64,000 nt of DNA from Streblospio benedicti (Eukaryota > Annelida > Polychaeta > Spionida > Spionidae): NCBI GenBank assembly GCA_019095985.1, contig CM032662.1:17242859-17306858 (forward strand), given 5' to 3'. The notes beneath the pieces were generated by a model. The model was not told the DNA's origin. It did no database searches and saw only the letters and a program-made list of their open reading frames with translations. Positions 11,396 through 23,200 of this stretch are shown here, piece after piece. The first letter of the stretch is position 1; each line of letters begins with the position of its first letter. The translations under genes were made by a program, and so were the position numbers.

Positions 11396-12335
11396 GCTGT
11401 TTACAACATAAAATAGCAGGATGTTTTCAAAGAGCATTACCAAGAGAGGTAACGTCCTATGTTTCCTATAGGACGTGAAAGTTACGAGAACATGAGCTAC
11501 CGTTACATCCAGACTAAACTCAACTGGATTATGGAGCGAGCGATGATACAAGCTGTCCCAATGTTATGCTTATGGGAGAAATTGCGCAATACATTTTGAA
11601 CGCACACAGCTCAATAAAACTTAAGACTTCAGCAATCTCACTTACACACATCACAGATGATATATTTTCCTTTCGTTCGATAGTAAAATTAACTATAAAC
11701 TATCCCATTTAGTATATTTAATTAAATTGAAACAGTGATATCTTTGTATGATCATAAAAAGTCTACTGACAATATCAGCAGACGACGACAGGTAAAACCA
11801 CCACACGGATATATTGGATCATATCTCTCTTATACATTGTCATATCAATATATAATTTTGATGGAAATAATCTGCAGTAATATGCGATTCCATTCATATG
11901 GATAAGTCTATGTAATTGTTTTAACTAAATAGTTTAATTTGACCATTAATCACATGCATCGCCACATCTAACACCCAGCCTTCAGCGTTTGCTGTCAAAT
12001 GTATTGCCTATTACTCGATTTTGTCCAAATCGGACTCATTGCTATATATCTTATTATTTGTTATGGTGAAAATAAGAAACTAGACAGTCTTCAGAATGTG
12101 TACTGTTAATATGAAAACGTTCGGATGAAAATCATATGAGCTACTAAAGGATTATTGTTCTATGTCAACAACAGAAAACTCCGAATCGATTGACTAGACT
12201 CACGCCATTTTCTGGTCCGACGAAAACGTGTTGGTTAGCATGATCCAGTGATCGCTACATTCGCGTAAAGTACCAATTTGGATAACGTCTCGCTGAAGAA
12301 CTTCCGACCGCGCTATAGTGGACGTAAAATACTGA
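11396..12335. other. no gene seen; contains one of two direct repeats
   Basis: About 130 bp from 11848 (GATGGAAATAATCTGCAGTA, then ACTAAATAGTTTA and AATCACATGCATCGCCA) is repeated in the same orientation at 13257-13365. Nothing here looks coding. Confidence 0.4.
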
Positions 12336-12339
12336 ACAG

Positions 12340-13645
12340 GTGCGAGCAGGTGCGACGTCGGGGATGGTTGAAGTGACTAAGTATTCATAGGTGAATGAAA
12401 TGAAGATGACCAAAAAACTTATTATATGACTTTATATGATACATTAAATTATAAAATAGTACACATATGTATAAACAGCAGTGAGTAGTTTCTTGTTTTC
12501 ATGAGATAAATAATATTGTCTTGATAGAAACTCAGCAAGATAACATTTATTGTAGGCATAGCCATAGTCATAGACTAATCAGCTTGTCAAATCCACTTCG
12601 ATATAATGCACATTTTACCTTCAAAGTTTAGTAATAAAATATGCGACTAAATTTTTATAATTGATATGGTTGGAAACGCATACTTCTGTAGATTACATAT
12701 GTATTAATTAAATGTTTCTAGCCCAGGCAAGTGCTGAAATACTAAGCAAAATGTTCGGACACTTTTTCTTCCCTAATCACGTTTTTCACCGTATGGCTGT
12801 CATTGTCAAACGCTGGTTCGGTAATAAATATGTCAGTATCTCATCCATACCTGTCCCAAAAATATTTTATTACTATGTATGTAATCTACAGAAGTGTGCG
12901 TTTCTAACCATACCAATTATTATGAAATAGCAGGACATTCGATGATCAAACTTTGCTAGTCAAAATGGTCAACACAATCGTAGTGGATTTGACAGCACAT
13001 CAAAGAACATTACGACTATGTGATGGGATCAATGGACATTTCTTTCCAAATGTAAAGTATGAACTGAAAGTGTAGAAATAAGAATCTGCATCAAATTTTA
13101 AGTGTCTTATGTGTCTATGATAATTTTTAAGTTGTCAGTAAACCTCTGCAAATTACAAGCATGCAAGTGACAAGTGACTAATCTCAACTCTGTTATACTA
13201 TCGATCATTTGACAAAAAAACATCAACACACGGTTGTCGTATTAATGTATAATTCTGATGGAAATAATCTGCAGTAATATGCAATTCCACTCGTATATAT
13301 AAATCTGGGTAATTGTTTTAACTAAATAGTTTATTTTGAACATGAATCACATGCATCGCCATGTGTTTGACAATCACCGTTCGGCGATACCCATAGACTA
13401 TGGCTAAACAACATGATTTGTAAATGTTCCTATACAGTTTTTTTTCGGAGATATCAGCGCCTAGATATGGTCTGTATGTTGTAGACCATAGTATATTGAA
13501 TGACTTCTCATTCATAGCTATTTGTATTTCTAATCATGAAATGCAAATATATCACGTCAAAATCAACCAATTTTCTATTCATTAGTACAAGAAAGCGTTC
13601 GTTGACCATCCTCCCCTGGGCACCTGCTAGCACCTGCCGGGAACG
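12340..13645. mobile_element. candidate nested inverted-repeat element
   Basis: Near the left end stand CAGGTGCGAGCAGGTGC and GGGGATGGT; near the right end their inverted forms ACCATCCTCCCC and GCACCTGCTAGCACCTG. Inside, at about 12581-12996, are two further nested inverted pairs: TGTCAAATCCACTTCG with CGTAGTGGATTTGACA, and TTCTGTAGATTACATA with TATGTAATCTACAGAA. No transposase is visible. I infer one or two non-autonomous foldback elements. Confidence 0.45.
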
Positions 13646-13676
13646 CAGATATGGACGTGTTATATCTAAACGTATG

Positions 13677-14405
13677 AATTTTAAACGCACAAAAAGTTTT
13701 CTACAGTAAATTATTATCTTCAGAAATAAACGAAATAAACGTTAACACCAGAACACTAATAATTTTTTTGAGAATAATGAAATTCTTTCACTTTTGGACA
13801 AACAAAAACAAATTTGTGATATTGAGAAAGATTTTGGTTACAATTAAGACAGGTTATGATAGAATGTTTTGAATATTGTTATGAATAGGGCGAACTGTCT
13901 CATTCTCAAAAACAGACTGTAATTTCTCTTCTACATAAAGAAGAAAAGGAGAGACTTTTTTTTTTTAAAAATGGTGACCAATTTCATTGTTAAATGTAGA
14001 TTATAAAATTATCTCAAAAGTAATCAGCGTTTCAAAAAAGTGCTACCATATTGTATCCATTACAATGATATCATTTTAGGCTACAAATATGAAAATGTAA
14101 ATGATAAAGTGGTATTAGAAATAAATAATATTATAAAGTTTAAACAATTTGTATTGAAATATAAAAAGAATTAATACCATGCCTAGGAAGGAGAACTTTG
14201 TAAGAATATTTTGAAACTATACTCATTTTGACTTATATTAATGTATTTTAATTTATCAATATTGTGAGATTAGCATAAAGAATAGAAAATAACAAACTTT
14301 TCTAGAACATTTTGAACTTGTATGTATGTAAATGTATTGTATGTAATGTACGTATTAGTGTGTGTTTTTTGGGTTTTTTCGAGCTCAATAAAAAAAAGAA
14401 AAAAA
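13677..14405 (+). mobile_element. Tx1/L1-like LINE, copy C: 5'-truncated and internally deleted
   Basis: Starts in the middle of ORF2 at the position equal to about 37320 in copy B. It lacks about 100 bp after ACAAATTTGTGATA and then jumps by about 1.8 kb, joining the reverse-transcriptase region (near 37786 of copy B) to the last part of ORF2 (near 39607). It retains the LINE 3' end that copy B lacks, finishing GAGCTCAATAAAAAAAAG, so it shows the element's true 3' UTR and A-rich tail. It is more diverged than copies A and B. It cannot encode a protein. Confidence 0.8.
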
Positions 14406-14836
14406 CTATGTTGAATCTTGGTCATCTTCACAGATTTCTTTTCATATTTGATTTCTTCAATGATTTATGATTTGTTGATAATGACATTACACTATGCAGG
14501 GGCATATTGATCATCTCCATCTACTCATACTGTAGTTGATAAACATCAGCAATACAGGCGCACTATATTTCCACTTATCATCATTAAAATCTAGATGCTA
14601 TTCAGCACAATCATAAATTTAGCCATTTGATCACTAGATATGACAGCAGATGTGTTTTCCAAAATATATACACTACAAATTTTCTTGATGCGCTTGAGAT
14701 ATCATAGGCAGATGGCAAATTTCCTCTAGGCCGACTTTCACCAACCAATATGCGATCAACTTTGTATCGCAAACGCTTTAAATCGCACGCAAACTAACAA
14801 TATATTTCAGTTTCATCAAAAGTAATCACAGCAGTT

Positions 14837-14965
14837 GTTAGACCGCAAAATATAACCAGCCGCAAAACATAACCAGTTACGTTTTGCGTTAACGCAAAAC
14901 ATAACCACACCCCCGAAAATGGACCCGGTGACGCAAAATATAACCACGCTGCAAAATATAACCAC
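14837..14965 (+). repeat. left TIR of the Harbinger-like element
   Basis: Contains about five direct copies and one inverted copy of GCAAAAYATAACC, plus a central near-palindrome around GTTTTGCGTTAACGCAAAAC. It matches the reverse complement of 17525-17652 over its full length with scattered differences. The repeated 13-mer is a likely transposase-binding site. Confidence 0.85.
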
Positions 14966-16161
14966 AGCAAATGTGCATTTTTTTAACATACAGTATTTTT
15001 GTTTTATTAGCCTACGACTGTATCAGGTATATTTACTCGAGTCATCCAATGTTTAATGCTTAGAATGGTCTGACTGGGGCATTTGGTAATGGTGCACTTG
15101 TAGATGGTTCTGTCTAATGATTAATTTTAATTAATTATATGCATTATACAATGCCTGTCAGTTCTCTGCCTACTCCAAAATTGGATACATATCTTTCGTT
15201 GAACATGTTTCTATTACAATATACACAGATGCAGACAGTTAACACTACACTAATTTGACGTCATCAATAGGCCTAAGCGGGGGACCTCAAAACTTATGAC
15301 TCGAAGCTTTTGACACTAGACCTTTGGAGAATGCTGAGACAGACCAGATTGGGATTCAAAACATCATAATCACCCACTGGTCTATTCACTAGGGTACCGC
15401 TGTGAAAGTTAACAGCAGTAATACAAGCAAGATGGGGGCCCAGTCTATGGGTTGAACCATTTTTCTCAAGATTACTTAGATCTCGCGTACAAAAAAAAAC
15501 TAACCAGATATGTATTAGCTAATAATAGTGTGTATAATGTGCATAATGATGCTGAAAATGTGTCAAACTCTGCTTTAAGGCTATGTTCCACCAAGATTCT
15601 ATACCCAAAGCACATACTCTGCGCACAGTTTCTAGGATTTTCTAGGCATTCGAATCTGTACGAATCCGTTGAGAGATATCACCTTGTAGCTCCAAAGAAA
15701 GCAACATGTCAGCTCACAGACAGTGCATGATAGCGGCCGATTGTTGCCCTAAACACAGCTTGTCGAACACGTAATAAATTTGGCGCCTTCTTTAATTTAT
15801 AAGCAATTTCCAGTTCATTTTGAATGAAGCTTTATTAAAACAAAGTTTAATTTGAAAAAAGAAAGAACATATATTTAATCAAAGTACATTTATTTGAAAA
15901 AATATGTTAAAGTCCAATATTTTTGTACATCCATCTAATAAACAAAACATAGTATGTGTTCAAGTATTACATATCACAATGGTGAGCATGAAAAACACCG
16001 AAGTCCATGACAGTCACAATACAGTCCCACAATCCTCACTGTCTTGGTAGATGTCCAGTCTCCATGACCACCCTGCAATGGAACAGAACCACTGGGCCTT
16101 GTCTTCCTTTGAAGCTCTTTTTGGTCTTTGTACATGGTAAACGAGGTTGTCTTCAAGGTTC

Positions 16162-16814
16162 TTATCCTGTTCCATTTACAAAGGACGATCCTAGGTTAGG
16201 TCCCTCACGGTTCAGCAGCCGGTTCTGTAGCTGGGCATACCTTGTTCTCATCAGGTTGTGCAGGAGACAGCAGGTGGTAACAATGAGACGAACAGTGTCT
16301 GGCTCCTGGTCCATTGTTGTCAGCAGCACACGGTCACTGTTGTTGTAGATTTGGGCGTCAAATCTATGTACGTGAATTTGACGTCTGAGCTCACCATGGC
16401 AAAGGGTATAAGTGGAAACCCTTTGTAGATGTAGGACTCGGAAGCACTGTGCAAGGGACACTTGATCTGCTTGGCATCAATTGCACCTGTGGTGTGAGGA
16501 AATATCCGCCTCTCGTACCAGTCGTCAGCCATGGATTTCCAGTCTTGCTCCATGTCAGGTAGACTCTTTTTGTGTGTTCAGCCAGGATGGTTGTGCACTT
16601 TCTCTGACTACCGCACTGATGGTGTTGTGGGGACATGACGTAGGACATGTCCTTGTACCTTGTGCCAGAGTTGAAGGCCACACTCAGACCAGGTTGTAGG
16701 GGCTGTGGTAGTTCGGGTTTGCTTCGTCAGTCGTCCAGCAAGGTGTAGATACATCTTATCAAACATTTCTAGAGGCTTTCGCAGGAAGTTCACAAAGGAT
16801 GAGGAGTCCACCAC
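16162..16814 (-). pseudogene. Harbinger (HARBI1/DDE_4-type) transposase remnant
   Basis: Blocks on the minus strand match the family in order: FVNFLRKPLEMFDKMYLHLA near the start, GTRYKDMSYVMSPQHH, then IFPHTTGAIDAKQIKCP with the first catalytic Asp, YIYKGFPLIPFAMVSSDVKF, DAQIYNNSD, and RLIVTTCCLLHNLMRTRY near the end. The blocks lie in different frames, so several frameshifts have occurred. Compared with the family, roughly 90 residues between DAQIYNNSD and the VTTCCLLHN block are missing, which removes the region of the third catalytic acid. It is therefore dead. Confidence 0.75.
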
Positions 16815-17524
16815 ATAGTACGGTTAAGCCATCAGGTTGTGACATAGGCCCTTACATTGTCGCTTTTTGGCGTGCATTGAGGAGGTTTTCAGCAGCAAAA
16901 TACCATTGCAGACCGAATGCAGGGGTACTGATCAATAATAATCTTCTTAGAAAGTTTTTCTCTGTGGATTATCAGCGACCTTTCGGCGAACATAAAATGC
17001 CACGGTATCTTCTTTAGTATCTACTATAAAAACAGACGGCACCCGAGGTCTTGATACATACAGAGACATATAAAGAAACACCTACTACCGTAAGTGCAAA
17101 TGCAATATCTGCCATGGAGAGATAACAAACTCAAGGCCAGGATGGTGCCGCTTTTGATACCATAGTTGTGTAATCAGGTGTTACAGTTGTTATATACTAA
17201 GCTCAATTAGCGCTACAGATATTCGTGTGTTTCATCACATTACAAACCACAGATGTGCACACCACGTTTGACCACAAGACACCCTAAGATCAACCAAGAT
17301 GTCTGCATATATAATGGTTTCATATTTTACAGATTTGTTGCCAATATTTTACTCATATACAACCCACACAAATGCAGCAGTAAACGTCCCTATTTTAAAC
17401 CAGTTTTAGACATTATGCACCCGAGTCTACACTCTGCTGTGTGAGTATGTGCCATGTAAACTGTAAAAATGAATAGTCGGCAGTTTGGTGATTTTCCGCA
17501 CAAACTAACCTTCTCCCTACACCT

Positions 17525-17652
17525 TGGTTATATTTTGCGGCAGTGGTTATATTTTGCGTCACCAGGTCCATTTTCGGGGCTCTGGTTATGTTTTGCGTTA
17601 ACGCAAAACATAACTGGTTATATTTTGCGTTGGTTATATTTTGCGGTCTAAC
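17525..17652 (-). repeat. right TIR of the Harbinger-like element
   Basis: Inverted partner of 14837-14965. It includes a perfect 30-bp palindrome at 17585-17614 centred on GCGTTAACGC, and the same GCAAAAYATAACC motif array. Confidence 0.85.
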
Positions 17653-17659
17653 AGCAGTT

Positions 17660-20289
17660 CTGTCGTATAACGGCTCGCATGGGTGCATGAAAAAAGTTGT
17701 CGCAGACGGCTTCGCAGACGATATTTACAATCATATCTATGCAATTGTTGTAATTGATGTTTAGTTTTAGATTTCACGTATATATACTAGTGGTGTAGTG
17801 TCGGTCAAAAAATGGTACTGTATTCTTCCACCACTAACACTTTTTTCAGTACATTGAACACAGGGTGTCATGTTTGACACACCATGTTGTGGCTAAACGT
17901 AAACTGTTCGGGGACACCGTTTTCTTGCCTCCCCCCCGTGAAGTCCTCTTGCTATTCTTATATAGGGGCCTACATACAAGTCAGAAATTAGCAATTGGGC
18001 GATAGTGCAAACATCTAATAGCTTTCACATGTTCTTCACAATGAGTACACGTGCTTTATATTTCACTACTTATAAGTCACTATTGTTAAAACGACAGGGA
18101 ACATGTTAAGATTTCATTGACACACTTATTGGGAAGCTTTAACAGTAGCAATTCTACTCTCACTGTTCTACCAAGCAAGCTCCTGCCACTGTATTTAACA
18201 GTAGCAATTCCTAGCTAGTTTCTGCCAAGGACGTGATAATGCTATATATATACGCCTAATCAACAAATTAAGTAACCGTGTTAAGCTTATGCAAAATTAG
18301 CCATATATCGGTGGTAATATTGATTCATAATAAATCTATAAACGGCAAAACTGACCATAACATTTCCGTGTGGGAGCGATTGCGGAGTGGGCTTTGTTAG
18401 GACAGTGGGGGTTCAGCAAAGGGAGGGGGAGGTTGTTAGAACAGTGGTGGGTACTCTCAAAATGAGTCGTGGGATGACAGGACAGTGCAAATGGTGTAGA
18501 CCCGTGCTATGTAATAATTGTTGTCGAGTAGTGAGGTGGAGGTGGGGGATGGGCAACTGTTTAGTTCAGACATAAGATATATTTTGGAAAGTGCTAAGTT
18601 GTCATTGCAATGAAGTGACAATATTACGTATTTGTGAAATTGGTCCGAGTCAATGTTGCATAGTATCACCCATGGCCGTGGTTTGCACAAGGGTGGGTGA
18701 TGGGAAAAAAAGAGTGCTGTAAATCCCTTTCCTATGTCCATGGAGAGCATTGTGTTCTCATTTACATAAAACACGAACATTTCCTACCTCAGCTGTGACT
18801 AACATTACTTGATGAGACTTACTTTTACAAGCATGTACTTGGAGTGACTGTTACTGTAGTTACGCTATCGTAATCCTAATTATAGATGCTTGGAAGATTA
18901 GTAATTTCTTATCATTATGTGTCTGTGTGGGAGTGGGTGGTGTAGACCAGTGGTTGAGTGGCCAATGTTGGGGGCAAATCACAATACCTTTGAATTTCAG
19001 TGGCTATTACAGAGGATGGTCACCCTGCCATGTTTACATAGTCAAATTACTGCCTTTCAAGGAATGAAGCCTTGCCTTGATCTTGGATGTTGTGTGTATG
19101 GGGATGCTGTCAGGGTGCTTTCAGGATGGGTGGTGGTGCTGTCAGGACGTGGGCAAGTGTCGTCAAGACAAGGGTGCTTGAAGTTAAAATACTTCAAAAA
19201 ATCCTATTTATACACTCACCAAATATGTCTTTTTTCTATGTCCATGGAGGGCATTGTGTTCCCATTTACATAGACACTAACATTTTCCCCCTTACATTTT
19301 AATTTTAGATGCCAAGTTACTTGATCTCACCATGAAGTAGTTGGGATCTATTTATTAAAACGATTATGAAACTGGATTGATTCAATGTGATTCTCAGCAT
19401 GACTCTTTGACCCCACGGATATAAGCTAGTGTTTATTAATGTTACACAAACAAAAATCACTCCGGAACGCACGCCATAATCTGGTAGCCAATAAAATGTG
19501 GTAAATACTACTATAGCGTGTCAGTAAATTACTCAATAGTAACTTCCAAAAATGGCATAATTATAATGTTAAGAACTAGATCAGTCTAGGGTTTTGCGAC
19601 ACAATTTTGATTTGTTAATTTTATTCTAAAGAAAAAAATGTAATATGGTATGAATATATAATATATACACGGGTACATCTCAACATGCCGATATTTACAT
19701 ATTAAGAATAATACATGTACAATGTACCATGTTACGCCATCATTATACTTTGAGAAGCTAACTGATTAATATAATGGTTATCAACATTTAGCCATCTAAT
19801 GCAATAATCTATATATGGACTTAAAGTAGTTATTTTTTCTTTCCTTAATTAATTCACACAAACTGCGTTACATGTTAGTTAATATTAAACCGTACAGAAT
19901 ATGGGTGATTCAAGTCTAGTCATCCATAGCCCTTAATTTAAACCACACCCAAAGGCAAGGCCATTAACATTAGAGGGGAGGCGCTAAAAGAGTGAATGGA
20001 GATTGAAGCCTTAAAAGACACGCTCTGCGAACCACAACCTTCACAATATCGGTTCTCAAAATCAGCTATACAGTAAATTGTGATGACGTAGCAACATGTA
20101 CTACCATTAAAAAGTAAACACACTTCACGGTGACAATAGATATGCAAAGGGTGGAGTGATTAAATAGCACTACTGTAACAACCGATACGGATATACGAAA
20201 ACAAAACAACCCTCAATTCTAGTTTCATGGGATAAGACAATGTTGAAAAGTTACCTCGCATCTAAGACAGTTGTGCATTTGGCGCAGCC
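17660..20289. other. intergenic; G-rich minisatellite-like patches
   Basis: 18360-18560 and 18905-19170 are G-rich patches with GTGGGAG, GGACAGTGG and GGTGTAGACC motifs. Each is followed by TATGTCCATGGAG and then CATTGTGTTC (near 18735 and 19239), so about 500 bp is loosely duplicated. 18160-18230 holds a piece of the CAATACAGTGGCAGGAGC-type repeat. I see no gene. The promoter of the sulfotransferase gene should lie at the right end, but no motif is clear. Confidence 0.4.
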
Positions 20290-23200
20290 ATGGCTGTGAA
20301 TTCTAACATTAAGAGACTTATGAGTTTGAATTTAACATTGGATTGGACCACACAACGTTTCAAATCTTCGTTAGGGATTAACACACCCATGTTGCAAGTA
20401 AAGAACCGCTTCCGGACACGGAAATACATCCGAGTGCTGGTGTTGTTTGGGATAATCCTTCTCTTTTCAATCCACATTTTCCCTTCATGGTTTAATGTGC
20501 ATCGATTCTTCGTCAAAAAGCCCAAAGTTCACACGAAAGTTGGAGAAAGTGAGTGTTGTGGAAGACTTTTCCGCGCTTTGGAGTACAATTGTCTAACAAG
20601 TTTTTGTTAACTTAACTCTAATACAATAATAGAATTCTCAATGAAGTAATTATCATCAAAGAAGAAATCCACAACACATATTCAACTACGTGCATCTTGC
20701 TCATGTATTTCGGTCTTTTTATTCAATTCGCAAGTTAACACTGTCAATATGAATAGTTCAAAAGAGATAGCCAGAGATAAAAGAGATACCAACGATGACC
20801 AGCAAACCAGGCTAATTACAAACACTACCACACTTGTCGCACGCTCCCTTCAGATTTGCCAATAAAAAAACAGATTTACAGTAAAACCTCGTTATTTCGA
20901 CATTGTTTATCTCGAAGTTTCTGTTACTCTCTACATTAGTTCAATTTTCCTTCAACTACACTTTGATTGAATGTCAGTCTGTTATCTCGAACTTTGGCTA
21001 TCCCAAGCATATTGCTGTTACCTACACATACGAGATAGCGATCGTCTACTGTACATGCATTTTATACAACAGATTGGTTGATGTGGTGATTATATGCACT
21101 CACGCCATGTATATACTTTCCTGATCTTGTTAGGATATGGTGGGTGAAAGCCGTGGGCTGCTCTTGTAGAAAACTATTACATGTATTTGGCAATAGCATT
21201 TATTTCCCACATCATCCCACCACTCACACGCCACACCTTGCTCTTCAGGCAAGTCATATATACATGTACAGTTGATGACATCCTAAAATTATCCCCATAA
21301 CACATTCACCTAATGCCACCTTCATATCGCCGTTCCATCACTACCCAGGCAAGTCATACGATGCCTTCGCCAAGGCCAAGTGGGCGGCTGACAGCGTGGG
21401 GCGGTGCAGGCAGAACGCACGCCAGCACCGCATCGAGCGACTGTGCGAAGAGCGCGTCCGCGACGGCCGCAACATCTGCGGCATGTGGAGCCTCAAGAAT
21501 ATCATGGTGGATGACAAGCACAAGGTGAGCAGACAATCCCCCTTTAAAGATTTACGTACAGTAGAATTTCTCTACTGAGATGACTTGTGGGATTGACTTA
21601 AAGTGGTCTAAATGGAGCGGTGGTTGATTTATGGAGGTTCCCATTGCATTCATGTTGAAGGATTGGGACTGAAAACACTGGTCCTATCATAGAGGTTTTC
21701 AAAGGGTCATGTTACAAGATATGCAGACGTGCAAAAGGTTTTCTATCTAATACTCATCTCTCTTTTAAGATTGAATGTATATTTGGAGGCTTGTCTCAAA
21801 TGATTTTCATTGAAATGTGGTTTATCTATAATGTTTTGGGACCCGAAGATATGGTTCTCCGGCTCATACTCGGAGACCTTTATATCAAACACAGACCAAT
21901 TCTGAGACCTTAACTCTCACTTAAGATGGTGGTCAAATATCGGCAGGTCAATAACAAACATTAACCCTTTCCCTCCCACTACAGGTGCTCTCCTTAGTGG
22001 TCATTAACCCTTTCGCTGCCACTACAGGTGCTGTACTGTGAGGTGCCCAAGGCTGCGTGCACGTCGTGGAAGATGTTCTTCGCCGAGCTTTTGGGCAACA
22101 TCACAGACGACATCCGGCCCGTGCTGCATCACAAGGTCCACCGCACTGAGGTACGACCCAGTTTACAGCATGGGCCCTAGTATTATGGGAGGGGGTATAC
22201 ATACCACTGTGATTTACAAACACTATACTATATACATTACTGCTATGGTATAGTGTTTGTAAATCATTTTAGTGCGTATACCGCATTACTCCCAACCCCT
22301 GGCCCATGGTTTATGACACATGTGACAAACATAACAAGGAAATACTTGTACAATCTTCATAAAACTTTTACAGTTTTTCTTGGGTGTTTTATCAAACATC
22401 AATCTATTGTTGCGCTTACACCTGCAATAGAGAACTGAGAAAGAGTATTGGAGTTGCGTTCTTGTTTACTTTTATCAAGTCCATTGAGTGATTTTGAAAA
22501 TAACTGATCAAATTTACGCTAGTATGACTGCAATATTCAAAAACGCCAATAATCTCAAAAGACCATGTTCCTCTGCCAGGTGTACGAGCAACTGGGCTTC
22601 AAGTTCCTGGGCGACTTCAGCCCCGAGGAGCAGCTGTACCGCATCCAGCACTACTTCAAGTTCATGACGGTGCGCAGTCCGCTGGCGCGCATCGTGTCTG
22701 CCTACGAGAACAAGTTGGAGCGCCAGCACCCGGACTCCTCATGGTACCAGAAACACGTCGGTATGTACTTGTCTAACGAAATCAGTGATGTACACTTGCA
22801 AAGGTACATTGAAAGGCCGTGGACTCAAACTCACGGTCTCCTGCTAACACCAGACCGGTCATTATGTGTTAGGCAAGGCGTCTTACCCCTAGACCAACCT
22901 TTCCTACACCTTTCAGCCGACTTCACAAGTCATCTGAATCTCTATTGTGCAACCAACTGTCTGACACTTTGCACTATATATAGCCTATTAGCCTCGGTAG
23001 CCTTGATACAGTATACACCCACTGACCTCGTGTCGGATACGTTGTAATCAATGCAGGATGCATTGTGTGTTCCTGGACCACTTTCTTTACATTCGGACCC
23101 AAGCTGGGATCCCTGGTATAAGGGTACTGTTATTAGTGGTGCAATTAGAGTGGTCTATTTGAGAAGCGCTGGTGTCTTCTTTTGAGAACATGCCCGAGTG

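Larger units (their letters stand above)
14837..17652 (-). mobile_element. PIF/Harbinger-like DNA transposon, both ends present, non-autonomous
   Basis: The 2816-bp unit is bounded by long terminal inverted repeats (14837-14965 and 17525-17652) that begin GTTAGACCGC and end GCGGTCTAAC. AGCAGTT directly follows the right end and directly precedes the left end, an apparent 7-bp target duplication (8 bp if the outermost base pair is excluded). Inside, on the minus strand, lie remnants of a HARBI1/DDE_4-type transposase (16162-16814). The rest has no convincing coding sequence; an open frame at 15452-15730 (+) is not recognised. PIF/Harbinger elements normally duplicate 3 bp, so the longer duplication is unusual. 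Confidence 0.8.

Noticed and set aside
10707-11551. Two copies of a small frame starting MSTCIIQGLY
   Set aside because: The duplicate arises because the arms of the giant hairpin are inverted copies; codon content does not look coding.
16007-16699. Plus-strand frames in the Harbinger-like element
   Set aside because: Shadows of the minus-strand transposase remnant; they carry no family motifs.
21341-21536. Minus-strand open frames of ~60 codons
   Set aside because: They are opposite-strand shadows of GC-rich sulfotransferase exon 2, which has matching splice phases and the family context.
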